This document shows positions 1 to 7,245 of a DNA stretch of 40,826 bases, in pieces; position 1 is the stretch's first letter, and every line of letters starts with the position of its first letter. Under the pieces are notes generated by a model. The model was not told where the DNA came from. It did no database searches and saw only the letters and a list, made by a program, of their open reading frames with translations. The stretch covers positions 1-40,826 of the forward strand of contig CAZDAM010000016.1 of the NCBI GenBank assembly GCA_964503595.1, read 5' to 3'. The DNA is from CAZDAM01 sp964503595. Its GTDB lineage: Bacteria > Muiribacteriota > UBA6191. The position numbers and the translations under genes were made by a program.

Positions 1-74
1 AGAAGCGGTACACCGACAGACGCCAGGAAAACCACCTGAAATGCGCGCTTCAGGCTGGCCCGAGGGATTTTCAC
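1..74 (-). CDS. Start of an exported or membrane protein (partial)
   Basis: A GTG at 74-72 overlaps the TGA stop of the deformylase gene (GTGA) and opens a frame that runs without a stop to the window edge. The visible N-terminus is MKIPRASLKR followed by AFQVVFLASVGVPL, a basic stretch followed by a hydrophobic one, as in a signal peptide or first transmembrane helix. The start-stop overlap suggests translational coupling to def. It is not the methionyl-tRNA formyltransferase often found next to def, whose N-terminus looks different. Only about 24 residues are visible, so no function can be assigned. Confidence 0.45.
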   Translation of the reverse strand, partial: MKIPRASLKRAFQVVFLASVGVPL

Positions 75-586
75 GACCTGATTGCACCCAGGTTCTGAGC
101 CAGTCCCAGATGCTCAATCGAATCCAGCTCGGAGCGATTGACACGAAGCTGTTTTTTCGAAACAAGGTCCACCATCAGTTTACCCTTGAGATGATCAAGC
201 TCATGCTGAAAACAGCGGGCCCAGAGGCCCTCTCTCTCCCGAATGACCTCTTCCCCCTTTTCGTTGGTATAACTGACCCTGATCCATTCCGGACGAACAA
301 TATCAAAATAAATCTGGGGGAAGGAAAGACACCCCTCATTGAATGTACTGACTCCAGTGGTCTCAAGAATCACCGGATTGATGATACGTTCAAAAACTCC
401 GTCATCCACATTCATCACAAACATGGACAGATCGCTGCCGACCTGGGGGGCTGCCAGACCGATACCGGGAGCAAGAATCATGGTTTCGATCATGTCTTCA
501 AGAAGATCAATGACCTTCTGATCGATATTTTCCACTTTTTTCGTGTCGGTTCTGAGAATTTCCGACCCATATTTATAGATTTCCAT
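71..586 (-). CDS. def: Peptide deformylase
   Basis: Removes the N-formyl group from the initiator methionine of nascent proteins; a cytosolic metalloenzyme. All three family motifs are present in the 171 residues: GIGLAAPQVG at 41-50, EGCLS at 84-88 with the metal-ligand Cys86, and HELDH at 128-132 with the two His ligands and the catalytic Glu. The length is normal for the family. The ATG at 586 has a GGGAGAG Shine-Dalgarno about 5 bases upstream, and a perfect TATAAT (complement of 607-612) lies 20 bases before the start. It is divergent from the esterase at 625, and an exported-protein gene overlaps its stop codon. Confidence 0.97.
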   Translation of the reverse strand: MEIYKYGSEILRTDTKKVENIDQKVIDLLEDMIETMILAPGIGLAAPQVGSDLSMFVMNVDDGVFERIINPVILETTGVSTFNEGCLSFPQIYFDIVRPEWIRVSYTNEKGEEVIREREGLWARCFQHELDHLKGKLMVDLVSKKQLRVNRSELDSIEHLGLAQNLGAIRS

Positions 587-606
587 GATTTCTCTCCCGT
601 TGAACC

Positions 607-614
607 ATTATACT
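607..614. promoter_or_regulatory. Shared divergent -10 region for def and the esterase
   Basis: The 38 bases between def and the esterase contain ATTATACT. On the minus strand this reads TATAAT (612-607), and on the plus strand TATACT (609-614). No convincing -35 is visible on either side. On the plus strand the ATG of the esterase is only 10 bases beyond the -10 and has no Shine-Dalgarno, so that transcript would be nearly leaderless. On the minus strand the spacing leaves room for a leader with a Shine-Dalgarno. Confidence 0.5.
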
Positions 615-624
615 GCGACCCATC

Positions 625-1842
625 ATGATTTTTGTACTCGGATTGCTGCTCTGGATCGGCGTCTGGCTCCTTTTAAGGCCACGCTACACTCAGATCGAAC
701 TGGTGGTCAAGGTTCCGCCCCAGACCCCTCTTGAGAAAGTGCGTATCATTGGCAATATCCCGGCCTTCGGGGAGTGGGTGGAACACTCCTGTAAACCCGG
801 AATCATTCAAGAAAATTCTGTAATCTGCGATTTGAGGCTGCCGATAGGACAGCTTGTGGAATTCAAAGTCACCCTGGGAGACTGGAGCAGTGTCCAGAAA
901 GGGCCCGGCTACGAGGATACGGATAATTTCCGCGTGATTGCAGACGGCAAAATCAAGCAGTACAGTTTTGAGGTCTATGCCTTCGGTGGACAACAGAAGC
1001 GCTTCAGCAAACCAGGCATGCTGGGGCATTTTGATGCTCTTCCCTCCTTCGAAAGCAAACTTCTGGGAGACAGCCGTCCGATTCTGATCTGGCTTCCCCC
1101 CTCTTACAGCACCGAACCGGGTCGGCGCTATCCGGTGCTTTACATGCACGATGGCAACAATCTCTTTGATGCCCGCACCGCTTTTGGTGGAGTGGAATGG
1201 CAGGTGGATGAAACCTCGGAAACCCTGATTCAGCAGGGACTGATGGAAGAAATCATTGTCGTTGGGATCTATAACTCCATAGCACGCCTGGATGAATATA
1301 CGCCGACTACCTGCCAACATCATGGTGGAGGTCGTGGTCGTGAATACCTGCGTTTCATGGTGGAAGAACTCAAACCCTTCATCAACCAGCGCTACCGCAC
1401 AATCACGGATCCGAATAAAACCGGTATCATGGGCTCTTCTCTTGGCGGACTGATTTCCCTTTGGGCTGGCTTTGAATATCCGGAAGAATTCGGTCTGATT
1501 GGCTCTGTATCGCCATCCCTATGGTGGGATCATCGCTATATGCTGAAAAAATACATGCCCTCCAAAAGTCCTTCAGGCCAGAAAATCTGGCTGGATATGG
1601 GAACCCGCGAAGGCATGAATAGAAAAGGTGTCTCCACGGCCCTTCAGGATACCCGGGACATGGACAAGCTCCTGACCTCCCTGGGCTTCGTTCAGGGAAA
1701 AAACCTGTTCTACTTTGAACACCAAGGGGCCTATCACAACGAAGCTTCCTGGGCCTCCCGCCTGCATATGCCCCTGCTTTATTTCTACGGATTGAACAAT
1801 CCGGCCATCAGTCTCGAAAAACCCTGGGCCAACGCTGCCTGA
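625..1842 (+). CDS. Membrane-anchored putative esterase with N-terminal carbohydrate-binding-like domain
   Basis: A 405-residue alpha/beta hydrolase of the putative-esterase family (feruloyl/enterochelin esterase type). Residues 1-17 form a hydrophobic anchor or uncleaved signal. Residues about 23-120 resemble a CBM20/CBM48 starch-binding-like beta sandwich (VRIIGNIPAFGEW at 39-51 is the typical start). The catalytic part, about 145-395, has the nucleophile elbow GSSLGG with Ser272, a likely acid Asp325, and His371 in GAYHNEASW. The substrate cannot be read from sequence. The ATG at 625 lacks a Shine-Dalgarno and follows a TATACT -10 element by 10 bases. The next gene on this strand starts 33 bases after the stop. 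Confidence 0.85.
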   Translation: MIFVLGLLLWIGVWLLLRPRYTQIELVVKVPPQTPLEKVRIIGNIPAFGEWVEHSCKPGIIQENSVICDLRLPIGQLVEFKVTLGDWSSVQKGPGYEDTDNFRVIADGKIKQYSFEVYAFGGQQKRFSKPGMLGHFDALPSFESKLLGDSRPILIWLPPSYSTEPGRRYPVLYMHDGNNLFDARTAFGGVEWQVDETSETLIQQGLMEEIIVVGIYNSIARLDEYTPTTCQHHGGGRGREYLRFMVEELKPFINQRYRTITDPNKTGIMGSSLGGLISLWAGFEYPEEFGLIGSVSPSLWWDHRYMLKKYMPSKSPSGQKIWLDMGTREGMNRKGVSTALQDTRDMDKLLTSLGFVQGKNLFYFEHQGAYHNEASWASRLHMPLLYFYGLNNPAISLEKPWANAA

Positions 1843-1874
1843 TTCTTGCAAAAAGCACCATTTTCGGACATATT

Positions 1875-2516
1875 ATGTCCATGTTTTTGCGCATATGTTT
1901 TCTCGCTCTGTTGTCCGTATCCAACCTTACCGCCGAACCGACCCTGCCTGCGACCTCAGGTAAAGTACAAAGCGGGGCCATCATCAATGGCCAGATGCGT
2001 TCCATCATCTACGACTGGAAACAGAATTCCCGCGATCTTTTCACCCCTAAGGATTTTGCTCTTCTGCATGCCACAATCATCGATGTTCTGGCCCCTAACC
2101 GGATTCTTGTCGAAACCCAGGATCAGATGCGGCATGAATTCATCCTGATTGGTCTGATGGACTTTTCCTTAGGAATTCACCAGAGCCTGAGAGATCGGGT
2201 GATTGCCACCATGAAGGAAAGGCTTCTGCATCAGCCCGGCCTTCTTTTCATCCCCAAGAATCCCCGCAAGCACGGCCTTCTGGAGGACCATGTCTTTTTG
2301 AATGTCAATCGCCGCATGGTCAATCTGGATCTCCTCAGTGAAGGTTATGGAATTCTCCCGGAAGGTCAGATTTTCTTCCCGGAATTTCTCTCCATGATGG
2401 ATCTGTCCATGCAGGAAGCCGCCAAGCGCGGACTGGGAATCTGGGGGCAGCCCACCACCAGCGTAAGAGAAGAAGATCTGAGCCGTCACGGCATTGATGT
2501 CAACGCGTCAAATTGA
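1875..2516 (+). CDS. Secreted protein with a degenerate staphylococcal-nuclease-like fold
   Basis: 213 residues with an N-terminal signal peptide (hydrophobic FLRICFLALLSVSN, likely cleaved near LTA). Residues about 65-195 look like the thermonuclease (SNase) fold: beta strands around RILVETQDQM, then a C-terminal helix ending in AAKRGLGIWG, a typical SNase-family ending. The usual catalytic RLxGIDxPE is replaced by EFILIGLMDFS, so nuclease activity is doubtful. Two ATGs compete (1875 and 1881); TTGCAA-N17-CATATT ends just before the first, so 1881 would be leaderless if that promoter is used. Its last 17 bases overlap the end of a convergent lipoprotein gene. Confidence 0.65.
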   Translation: MSMFLRICFLALLSVSNLTAEPTLPATSGKVQSGAIINGQMRSIIYDWKQNSRDLFTPKDFALLHATIIDVLAPNRILVETQDQMRHEFILIGLMDFSLGIHQSLRDRVIATMKERLLHQPGLLFIPKNPRKHGLLEDHVFLNVNRRMVNLDLLSEGYGILPEGQIFFPEFLSMMDLSMQEAAKRGLGIWGQPTTSVREEDLSRHGIDVNASN

Positions 2517-2997
2517 GACTGAAATTTTCCTCTCCATTCTGAAACTCCAGAAAAACGGATGAGGTCGTGATTCTGCCCGTGCCTGCGACACTGGATTGCC
2601 TTGCCATCTGACCCTGGACCAGAAGATTCTGAGGACCATCCGCTTCGATCTGAAGGGTAAATTCAGAATCGATGTTTCGCACCCCAGTAGAGCTTTGAGT
2701 CAGGGGAATCGAAGGACAGCTGCCCGGCTCATTCGTTGGAACGCAGCATACATCCCATTTGACATAACCATTCAGGCTCATCTGGGAGCGGCTGGAAATC
2801 CAGAGGCTCTCGACAAGGCAGGCACTTTTGCGGCCAGAATGAACCAGCCAACCCTTCAGATTGGCAAGATGCAGACTTTTATAGGGTTCACTCAGAAGCT
2901 GGGATTCCACGTCCTGCTCCAGAAAAGGCTCGGTAGTGCTGCGGGTACAGCCATAAAGACCAAGAGCAGATAAAATCAGGATCAGTGGAAGTCTCAC
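2500..2997 (-). CDS. Putative lipoprotein of unknown function
   Basis: 165 residues starting with GTG. The N-terminus MRLPLILILSALGLYGC is a lipoprotein signal with a lipobox-like LYGC, predicting lipidation at Cys17. The mature part is beta-rich, with extra cysteines (VCCVPTNEPGSCP) that could form disulfides in the periplasm. I do not recognise the family. It is the last gene of the minus-strand envelope operon, about 50 bases downstream of the zinc-ribbon protein gene. Its 3' end overlaps the convergent nuclease-fold gene by 17 bases, which leaves no room for an intergenic terminator. Confidence 0.7.
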   Translation of the reverse strand: MRLPLILILSALGLYGCTRSTTEPFLEQDVESQLLSEPYKSLHLANLKGWLVHSGRKSACLVESLWISSRSQMSLNGYVKWDVCCVPTNEPGSCPSIPLTQSSTGVRNIDSEFTLQIEADGPQNLLVQGQMARQSSVAGTGRITTSSVFLEFQNGEENFSLNLTR

Positions 2998-3049
2998 TGA
3001 CGATGTATCGGCATGCCCAGAGAATTTCTTGTTATATGAAGCAAAATCC

Positions 3050-3655
3050 TCAGGGGGCCAGAAGCTCCTGAAACAGGCTGGAACCGGAGGCCCCTTCGGT
3101 GAGACCCCTTTGGGAGTTCAGGAGACGAAACAGATTCTCGATCTGGCCAACCTGACCCTGATACTGAGCATCACCATTGTTCGCCGGCATCATTTTCAGC
3201 CCTTGCATGAGCTGCTGCTGAAACTGGGGGTTCTTGAACTGCTGCATCAACTGCTGGACCTGAGGATTCTGATTGAGCTCCTGAAGCTGAGAGGGGCTGA
3301 TATTCTGATTCTGAAACCCCATCAACTGCTGAGCCGTCCCTGAACCCAGAAATCCCTTAAGCTGATTGACGAACTGGGCCGAGGACATGGAAGACGAAGG
3401 TGCCGAGAACAGGCTTCCCCCACCCTGATACACCGAGGAAGAGCGCTGGGGCTGAACCGTTGTCGTATGCATGGGAATCCGGGTACTGCCCGTGACACGA
3501 TCCTGAGTATGACGCTGTTCAGGAAGGGCCTTCCCACAGGTCGAACAATATTTCCAGCCCTCCGCTCTGGGCTGACCGCAATACGGACAATAGCCCCCGG
3601 CCAGAACCGGGGTCAGCAAAAGAAAAAAAACTGTAAGAATACGGGTCCAGTTCAT
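3050..3655 (-). CDS. Exported zinc-ribbon protein with a Q/N-rich C-terminal half
   Basis: 201 residues. The ATG at 3655 overlaps the stop of the upstream HEAT gene (ATGA), which fixes the start; a longer frame would add a 17-residue non-signal extension. Residues 1-20 (NWTRILTVFFLLLTPVLAGG) are a signal peptide. Directly after it comes a zinc ribbon with two CxxC knuckles, YCPYCG and YCSTCG. A Ser-rich linker leads to a region rich in Gln and Asn (about 100-150, for example LNQNPQVQQLMQQF). No enzyme motif is visible. Zinc ribbons are usually cytosolic, so export is odd. It may be a structural or interaction protein of the envelope. Confidence 0.7.
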   Translation of the reverse strand: MNWTRILTVFFLLLTPVLAGGYCPYCGQPRAEGWKYCSTCGKALPEQRHTQDRVTGSTRIPMHTTTVQPQRSSSVYQGGGSLFSAPSSSMSSAQFVNQLKGFLGSGTAQQLMGFQNQNISPSQLQELNQNPQVQQLMQQFKNPQFQQQLMQGLKMMPANNGDAQYQGQVGQIENLFRLLNSQRGLTEGASGSSLFQELLAP

Positions 3656-4671
3656 GATTTCTCTTTTCGGAAGCGTTCTCTGGTCCGCTCCAGATCCGCC
3701 CCCCAAAGCTCCAGAACATCCAGAGACTTCATCAGCCAGATCAGGCTTTCCAGTTCTTCCTCATCCTTACAGGATCGTAGCATGCCGCTTAAAATTTCAA
3801 AACAATAACCCGGATCCCGGGTATGCAGAAGCTTCAAAGCCGCAGTTCTAACCCTGGCATCTGCATCCTTAAGACTCTGCTCGGCAATTTCAAAGACAGA
3901 ATCATGCCAGGAAGGAGAATCCACCCAGAAAAACAGTCCTTCCAAAGCGTTGGAACGAACCCGGGCATCCGGGTGCTGTAAAAATCCCCCCCACAGATAA
4001 GGCAGAGGTCCTTCATTCCGATGCAGGACTTTCGGGAGAATTCTGACCAGACGAGAAAGGACAAACAGGTCTTCTTCCTGAATCAGAACCTTTAACCCGT
4101 TCTTCTCCAGAAAATTCTGGCATGGAGAAGCCAGAGTGATTGACCCAAGCCACTTCAAGCGGGTTTTGGCATCCCATGCATTCCAGTCACCCAGTTCAAT
4201 TTCCCGATTTTCAAATTCCGGATCAAGGGCTGTGCCTCCTCCCTGCATCTCAAGCTCAGCCATTTTCTTACGACAATAGGAGCGCCAGGCCGGGTCCTCT
4301 CCCTGAAGCTGAGACTCCAGCCAATCCAGCACCTGAGGATCTCCAGGAGGAATCCAGGGACTTAAGAGCTCAAGACAGAGTCTTCTGGCTTTCAGACTCC
4401 GATCCCCCATCATTTCAAATATCAGGGCGGAAACATCCAGAAACTCAGGACCCTTCCAGTTGTACTTACGGGCAAGCTCATTCAGAACACGGGCACAATG
4501 CCGGGACCAGGATTCCACATCCGCTTCCAGAACCTCTTCGGTCAGAAAGCGGGCCAGTTCCCGTGAATCCCGCTGTTCTTCAGGGAGAGCCATATAAGAA
4601 GCCAGAGCCTGCATTCTTTCTTCCACAGGCCTGACCCCACGTGTCTGCCGTATATCCCGCAATTCAGCCAT
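3652..4671 (-). CDS. HEAT-repeat protein
   Basis: 339 residues, almost entirely helical. Repeats are clearest at the C-terminus (DARVRSNALEGLFFW and DADARVRTAALKLL), the pattern of HEAT/PBS-lyase-type repeats, which usually act as protein-binding scaffolds. No signal peptide, membrane segment or catalytic motif is visible, so it is probably cytosolic. The start at 4671 is chosen because GGAGG lies 5 bases upstream and the ATG overlaps the M15 peptidase stop by 8 bases (ATGGCTGA); the longer frame to 4761 would overlap that gene much further. Its stop overlaps the next ATG. The partner is unknown. Confidence 0.8.
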   Translation of the reverse strand: MAELRDIRQTRGVRPVEERMQALASYMALPEEQRDSRELARFLTEEVLEADVESWSRHCARVLNELARKYNWKGPEFLDVSALIFEMMGDRSLKARRLCLELLSPWIPPGDPQVLDWLESQLQGEDPAWRSYCRKKMAELEMQGGGTALDPEFENREIELGDWNAWDAKTRLKWLGSITLASPCQNFLEKNGLKVLIQEEDLFVLSRLVRILPKVLHRNEGPLPYLWGGFLQHPDARVRSNALEGLFFWVDSPSWHDSVFEIAEQSLKDADARVRTAALKLLHTRDPGYCFEILSGMLRSCKDEEELESLIWLMKSLDVLELWGADLERTRERFRKEKS

Positions 4672-5281
4672 TTCGTCCTCCCGGTTTTTCAAAATGATGC
4701 AAATCCGGGTTCTGCCAACGACCACCCCAAATCCAACCACGCTCCTCAAACCATTGTACAACCCAACAATCTTCAGACAAAGTTCCTAAAACATCGGGCT
4801 CAAAACGAGCCCCGACCGGAACCATTCCATTGGGGCCATACCAGGGATTGAGCATCGGGTTGATATCAAGAGCTCTCCCCAGAGCATGCCGGGAAAGTTT
4901 TTGGTTTCCCGCTATCTTTCTGTAGCAAAAAGCCGAGGTATTGTTTTTTTCCATCATGACATCATCGGAAGGGTTCCCGCCGACAAAAAAACCCGGCCAC
5001 GAAGACGGAATCACACTGAAAAGTGGAAATCCGGTTTCCCGGAAACGGGTGAAAAGCTCCTGAATTTCCTCTTCCAACTCGGAGTCCACCACCAGTTGGC
5101 CTCGACGAAGATTTTTCGAGAAATCATAAAAACAAACGTCGACCAGACTCAGACTTTCAATAATTTCCAGCGGGCAATCTCCGGGAAGCCCTCCTAAAAC
5201 AGCTGCTTCCCAGGGCATCGGGACAGGCTCTGGCCACGCACCCGCCTGCATAGGAAATCCGGTCGCACACTCAAATTCCAT
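4664..5281 (-). CDS. M15-family peptidase (D-Ala-D-Ala carboxypeptidase/endopeptidase-like)
   Basis: 205 residues. The family motifs are present: SRHALGRALDINP at 130-142 gives zinc ligands His132 and Asp139, and DLHHFE at 193-198 supplies the third ligand (His195 or His196). NNTSAFCYRKI at 113-123 is also typical of the M15C-like branch (LD/DD-peptidases that trim peptidoglycan). No signal peptide or membrane anchor is visible at the N-terminus, which is unusual for a cell-wall enzyme. It lies between the ferredoxin-NADP reductase (3 bases upstream) and the HEAT gene (8-base overlap). Confidence 0.88.
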   Translation of the reverse strand: MEFECATGFPMQAGAWPEPVPMPWEAAVLGGLPGDCPLEIIESLSLVDVCFYDFSKNLRRGQLVVDSELEEEIQELFTRFRETGFPLFSVIPSSWPGFFVGGNPSDDVMMEKNNTSAFCYRKIAGNQKLSRHALGRALDINPMLNPWYGPNGMVPVGARFEPDVLGTLSEDCWVVQWFEERGWIWGGRWQNPDLHHFEKPGGRNG

Positions 5282-5284
5282 AAA

Positions 5285-6172
5285 TCACCAGTAAGATTCG
5301 TAATGAACCTGGCCCTTTTCCCGCCCAAAATCCAGAGCAAAGCCCCGTTCTTTCAAAAGAGCACAGACTCCCTGAGGATTGATTTCGATACTTCCGTCCC
5401 TCATCTTTCGCGGCGCACCAATCATGGATGGACTGCCACATAGATAGACGTGCGTTTCCGGGGTGAGTTCAAAACCAAATTTCTCCTGAAAAACTCTGGG
5501 CTCCAGCAAATCCTGAATATGCATTTTCGGGGCTCCTACAGACAGATCCCGGGTGCTGAATCCAAAGTATTGCAGATTTTCAAACCGGGAAGCCAGCAGG
5601 CGAAACTCCTGGTGATAGGCAAGTTCAGACCGGGTTCTGACACAGCTGATCACCACGATATGGGCTGCCGTTTGTCTTTTTAAAAGTTCGTGAACCATGG
5701 CAGTATGAGGGGCTTCCCCGGTTCCCGTGGAAAGAAACAGATAGTTTTTGGCACCCTCGGCCAGATCAAGGGTGTAATGACCCATGGCTTTTTCGGATAA
5801 AAAAATACCCTCCTGGGAACAGCGGGCAAAAAGTCTGGGAGTCAAAGCCGGAGGAGGAGTATCCGGTGTCTGGTCTGCAAGCGAAATACTGAACTCCAGA
5901 TACGGAGGCGGACCGGAGTAAAGCTCTTTTTTTTCGCTGATCATGGGATGAGCCAGAGAGTAGGCACGACGAATGAGCTTACTCTTACGTTCTTCTGAAA
6001 GCGGATCCTCAGGGAAACCCTTCACTCTGGACTCTCTGCCCAGAAGACCCAGGGTAAAGAACTGTCCTGCCCGGTAAGGAGGAATCGGGAAGTTGGGCAC
6101 AATACGAAGACGCATCAGACGGGAAGTCAGAAACGTCAGATCCTGAATCACGGCATTGTACTGGCTATCCAT
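5285..6172 (-). CDS. fpr: Ferredoxin/flavodoxin-NADP reductase
   Basis: 295 residues of an FAD- and NADP-binding flavoprotein that moves electrons between NADPH and ferredoxin or flavodoxin in the cytosol. RRAYSLAHP is the FAD-binding RxYS motif; STGTGEAPHTAM is the NADP phosphate loop; YLCGSPSMI is the C-terminal nucleotide motif. The chain ends HYESYW, like the aromatic C-terminus of bacterial Fpr. There is an insert of about 25 residues after the first strands, longer than in E. coli Fpr. It is translated 3 bases after the upstream pseudopilin gene; why it sits in a pilus/envelope operon is unclear. Confidence 0.9.
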   Translation of the reverse strand: MDSQYNAVIQDLTFLTSRLMRLRIVPNFPIPPYRAGQFFTLGLLGRESRVKGFPEDPLSEERKSKLIRRAYSLAHPMISEKKELYSGPPPYLEFSISLADQTPDTPPPALTPRLFARCSQEGIFLSEKAMGHYTLDLAEGAKNYLFLSTGTGEAPHTAMVHELLKRQTAAHIVVISCVRTRSELAYHQEFRLLASRFENLQYFGFSTRDLSVGAPKMHIQDLLEPRVFQEKFGFELTPETHVYLCGSPSMIGAPRKMRDGSIEINPQGVCALLKERGFALDFGREKGQVHYESYW

Positions 6173-6175
6173 AGT

Positions 6176-6775
6176 TCATCCCTGCGGCACATCAATCTTA
6201 AGCTTCATATTGGTATAGCGCGGGTAGACAGACAAAAGCGCCGCCTGCGGCTCCAGAAGCTCAAATCTGCCGTTTTCATTCCTTTTGGTAGTGTCAAAAT
6301 ATTCAATCGTCACACTGACTCGATGTTTTTGCGTGAGGATCTGCTCGTTGATATCATTCGAGGCGGCATAAAATCCAAGAATCTGGGTCTGACCACCAAG
6401 AAATAACCCTTCCTGAATAACCCGATCCCCATCTCTTTCAACAAACTGAATCGCCTTGCGATCCCTTACGTAGGAATACTCAATCGAAAAGTTCTCATGA
6501 CCAAAATGGCGGCCAAGATAAATCCGGATCGAATCGGTCAATCCATCATTGGGATTGGGATCCTCCACACCGATCGCTGATTTCAGCTCTATACGCATTT
6601 TGGTGGTCAAAAGCCTCACGGCCTGCTGACCCTGAGATTTCTGAATCACCTTGATCAGGCGCCTGCTGAAAGTTCCCTGCATCATGTAGAAGGTCCCCAG
6701 AATGGTCATGCCAATCACAAAGGCAATCAGCATCTCCACCAGGGTAAAACCCGTCTGAGTCCGCATCTCCTGCAT
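6176..6775 (-). CDS. Pseudopilin-like protein (GspJ/PilW type)
   Basis: 199 residues with a short leader and the prepilin signal TGFTLVEMLIAFVIGMT: Gly before Phe is the peptidase cleavage site and Glu at mature position 5 is present. The hydrophobic helix is followed by a soluble domain of about 160 residues. The start at 6775 has GGAG 5 bases upstream; the next ATG (6766) would have AGGAG touching it. Size and gene order (after an I/V-like pseudopilin) suggest the GspJ or PilW position in a minor pilin complex, which is an inference. It starts 2 bases after the preceding stop. Confidence 0.82.
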   Translation of the reverse strand: MQEMRTQTGFTLVEMLIAFVIGMTILGTFYMMQGTFSRRLIKVIQKSQGQQAVRLLTTKMRIELKSAIGVEDPNPNDGLTDSIRIYLGRHFGHENFSIEYSYVRDRKAIQFVERDGDRVIQEGLFLGGQTQILGFYAASNDINEQILTQKHRVSVTIEYFDTTKRNENGRFELLEPQAALLSVYPRYTNMKLKIDVPQG

Positions 6776-6777
6776 GC

Positions 6778-7245
6778 CTACTCCGCCCGAATATCCGTAA
6801 TCAGGGAACTCAGGCTGATGGACTCTTCCTGATCCATGACATTTTTCCACATCACCTGAACCGAAACCAGCCTGACCGAAGAAGGCTCAGCCGGCCTTGG
6901 GTCATTTTCCGGCCGGATTTCGGAAACCGCAATTCCAATCGTAAACTTGCCATCAAACTGCTGACTCAAGGTCAGATTTCTTTTCGGATGGGCATTGGTG
7001 AGATCACGGATCTCAGATACAGAGTAGAGCTGGTCGGGTGGGCGGGGGGGGATAGCCGCGAATTCAATGCCCCGCATGACTTCAAGCATTTCACTGGCAG
7101 CCATCACGGCATAGGTTCGATCTCCGCCCTTGTAGACTCCTTTGGTACCAAGGTCCATCAGGCGTATGATGGGAGTGATCGCGACCGTCGCCAAAGCGAT
7201 GGCGGCCAGAATTTCAATCAAGGTAAACCCGCGTCTTACTGCCAT
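6778..7245 (-). CDS. Pseudopilin-like protein (GspI/PilV type)
   Basis: 155 residues. MAVRRGFTLIEILAAIALAT is a classic short prepilin leader with a G-F cleavage site and Glu5, followed by one transmembrane helix and a small soluble domain. This is expected to be a minor pseudopilin of a type IV pilus or type II secretion system, processed by a prepilin peptidase not in this window. The ATG at 7245 overlaps the end of the upstream PilX/GspK-like gene by 10 bases. The assignment to the I/V position is from size and order only. Confidence 0.85.
   Translation of the reverse strand: MAVRRGFTLIEILAAIALATVAITPIIRLMDLGTKGVYKGGDRTYAVMAASEMLEVMRGIEFAAIPPRPPDQLYSVSEIRDLTNAHPKRNLTLSQQFDGKFTIGIAVSEIRPENDPRPAEPSSVRLVSVQVMWKNVMDQEESISLSSLITDIRAE

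Noticed and set aside
41..628. 195-residue open frame on the plus strand
   Set aside because: It is antisense to peptide deformylase, which has all catalytic motifs.
3656..3706. Longer start for the zinc-ribbon protein
   Set aside because: It would place 17 polar residues before the signal peptide; the ATGA overlap and the signal peptide support 3655.
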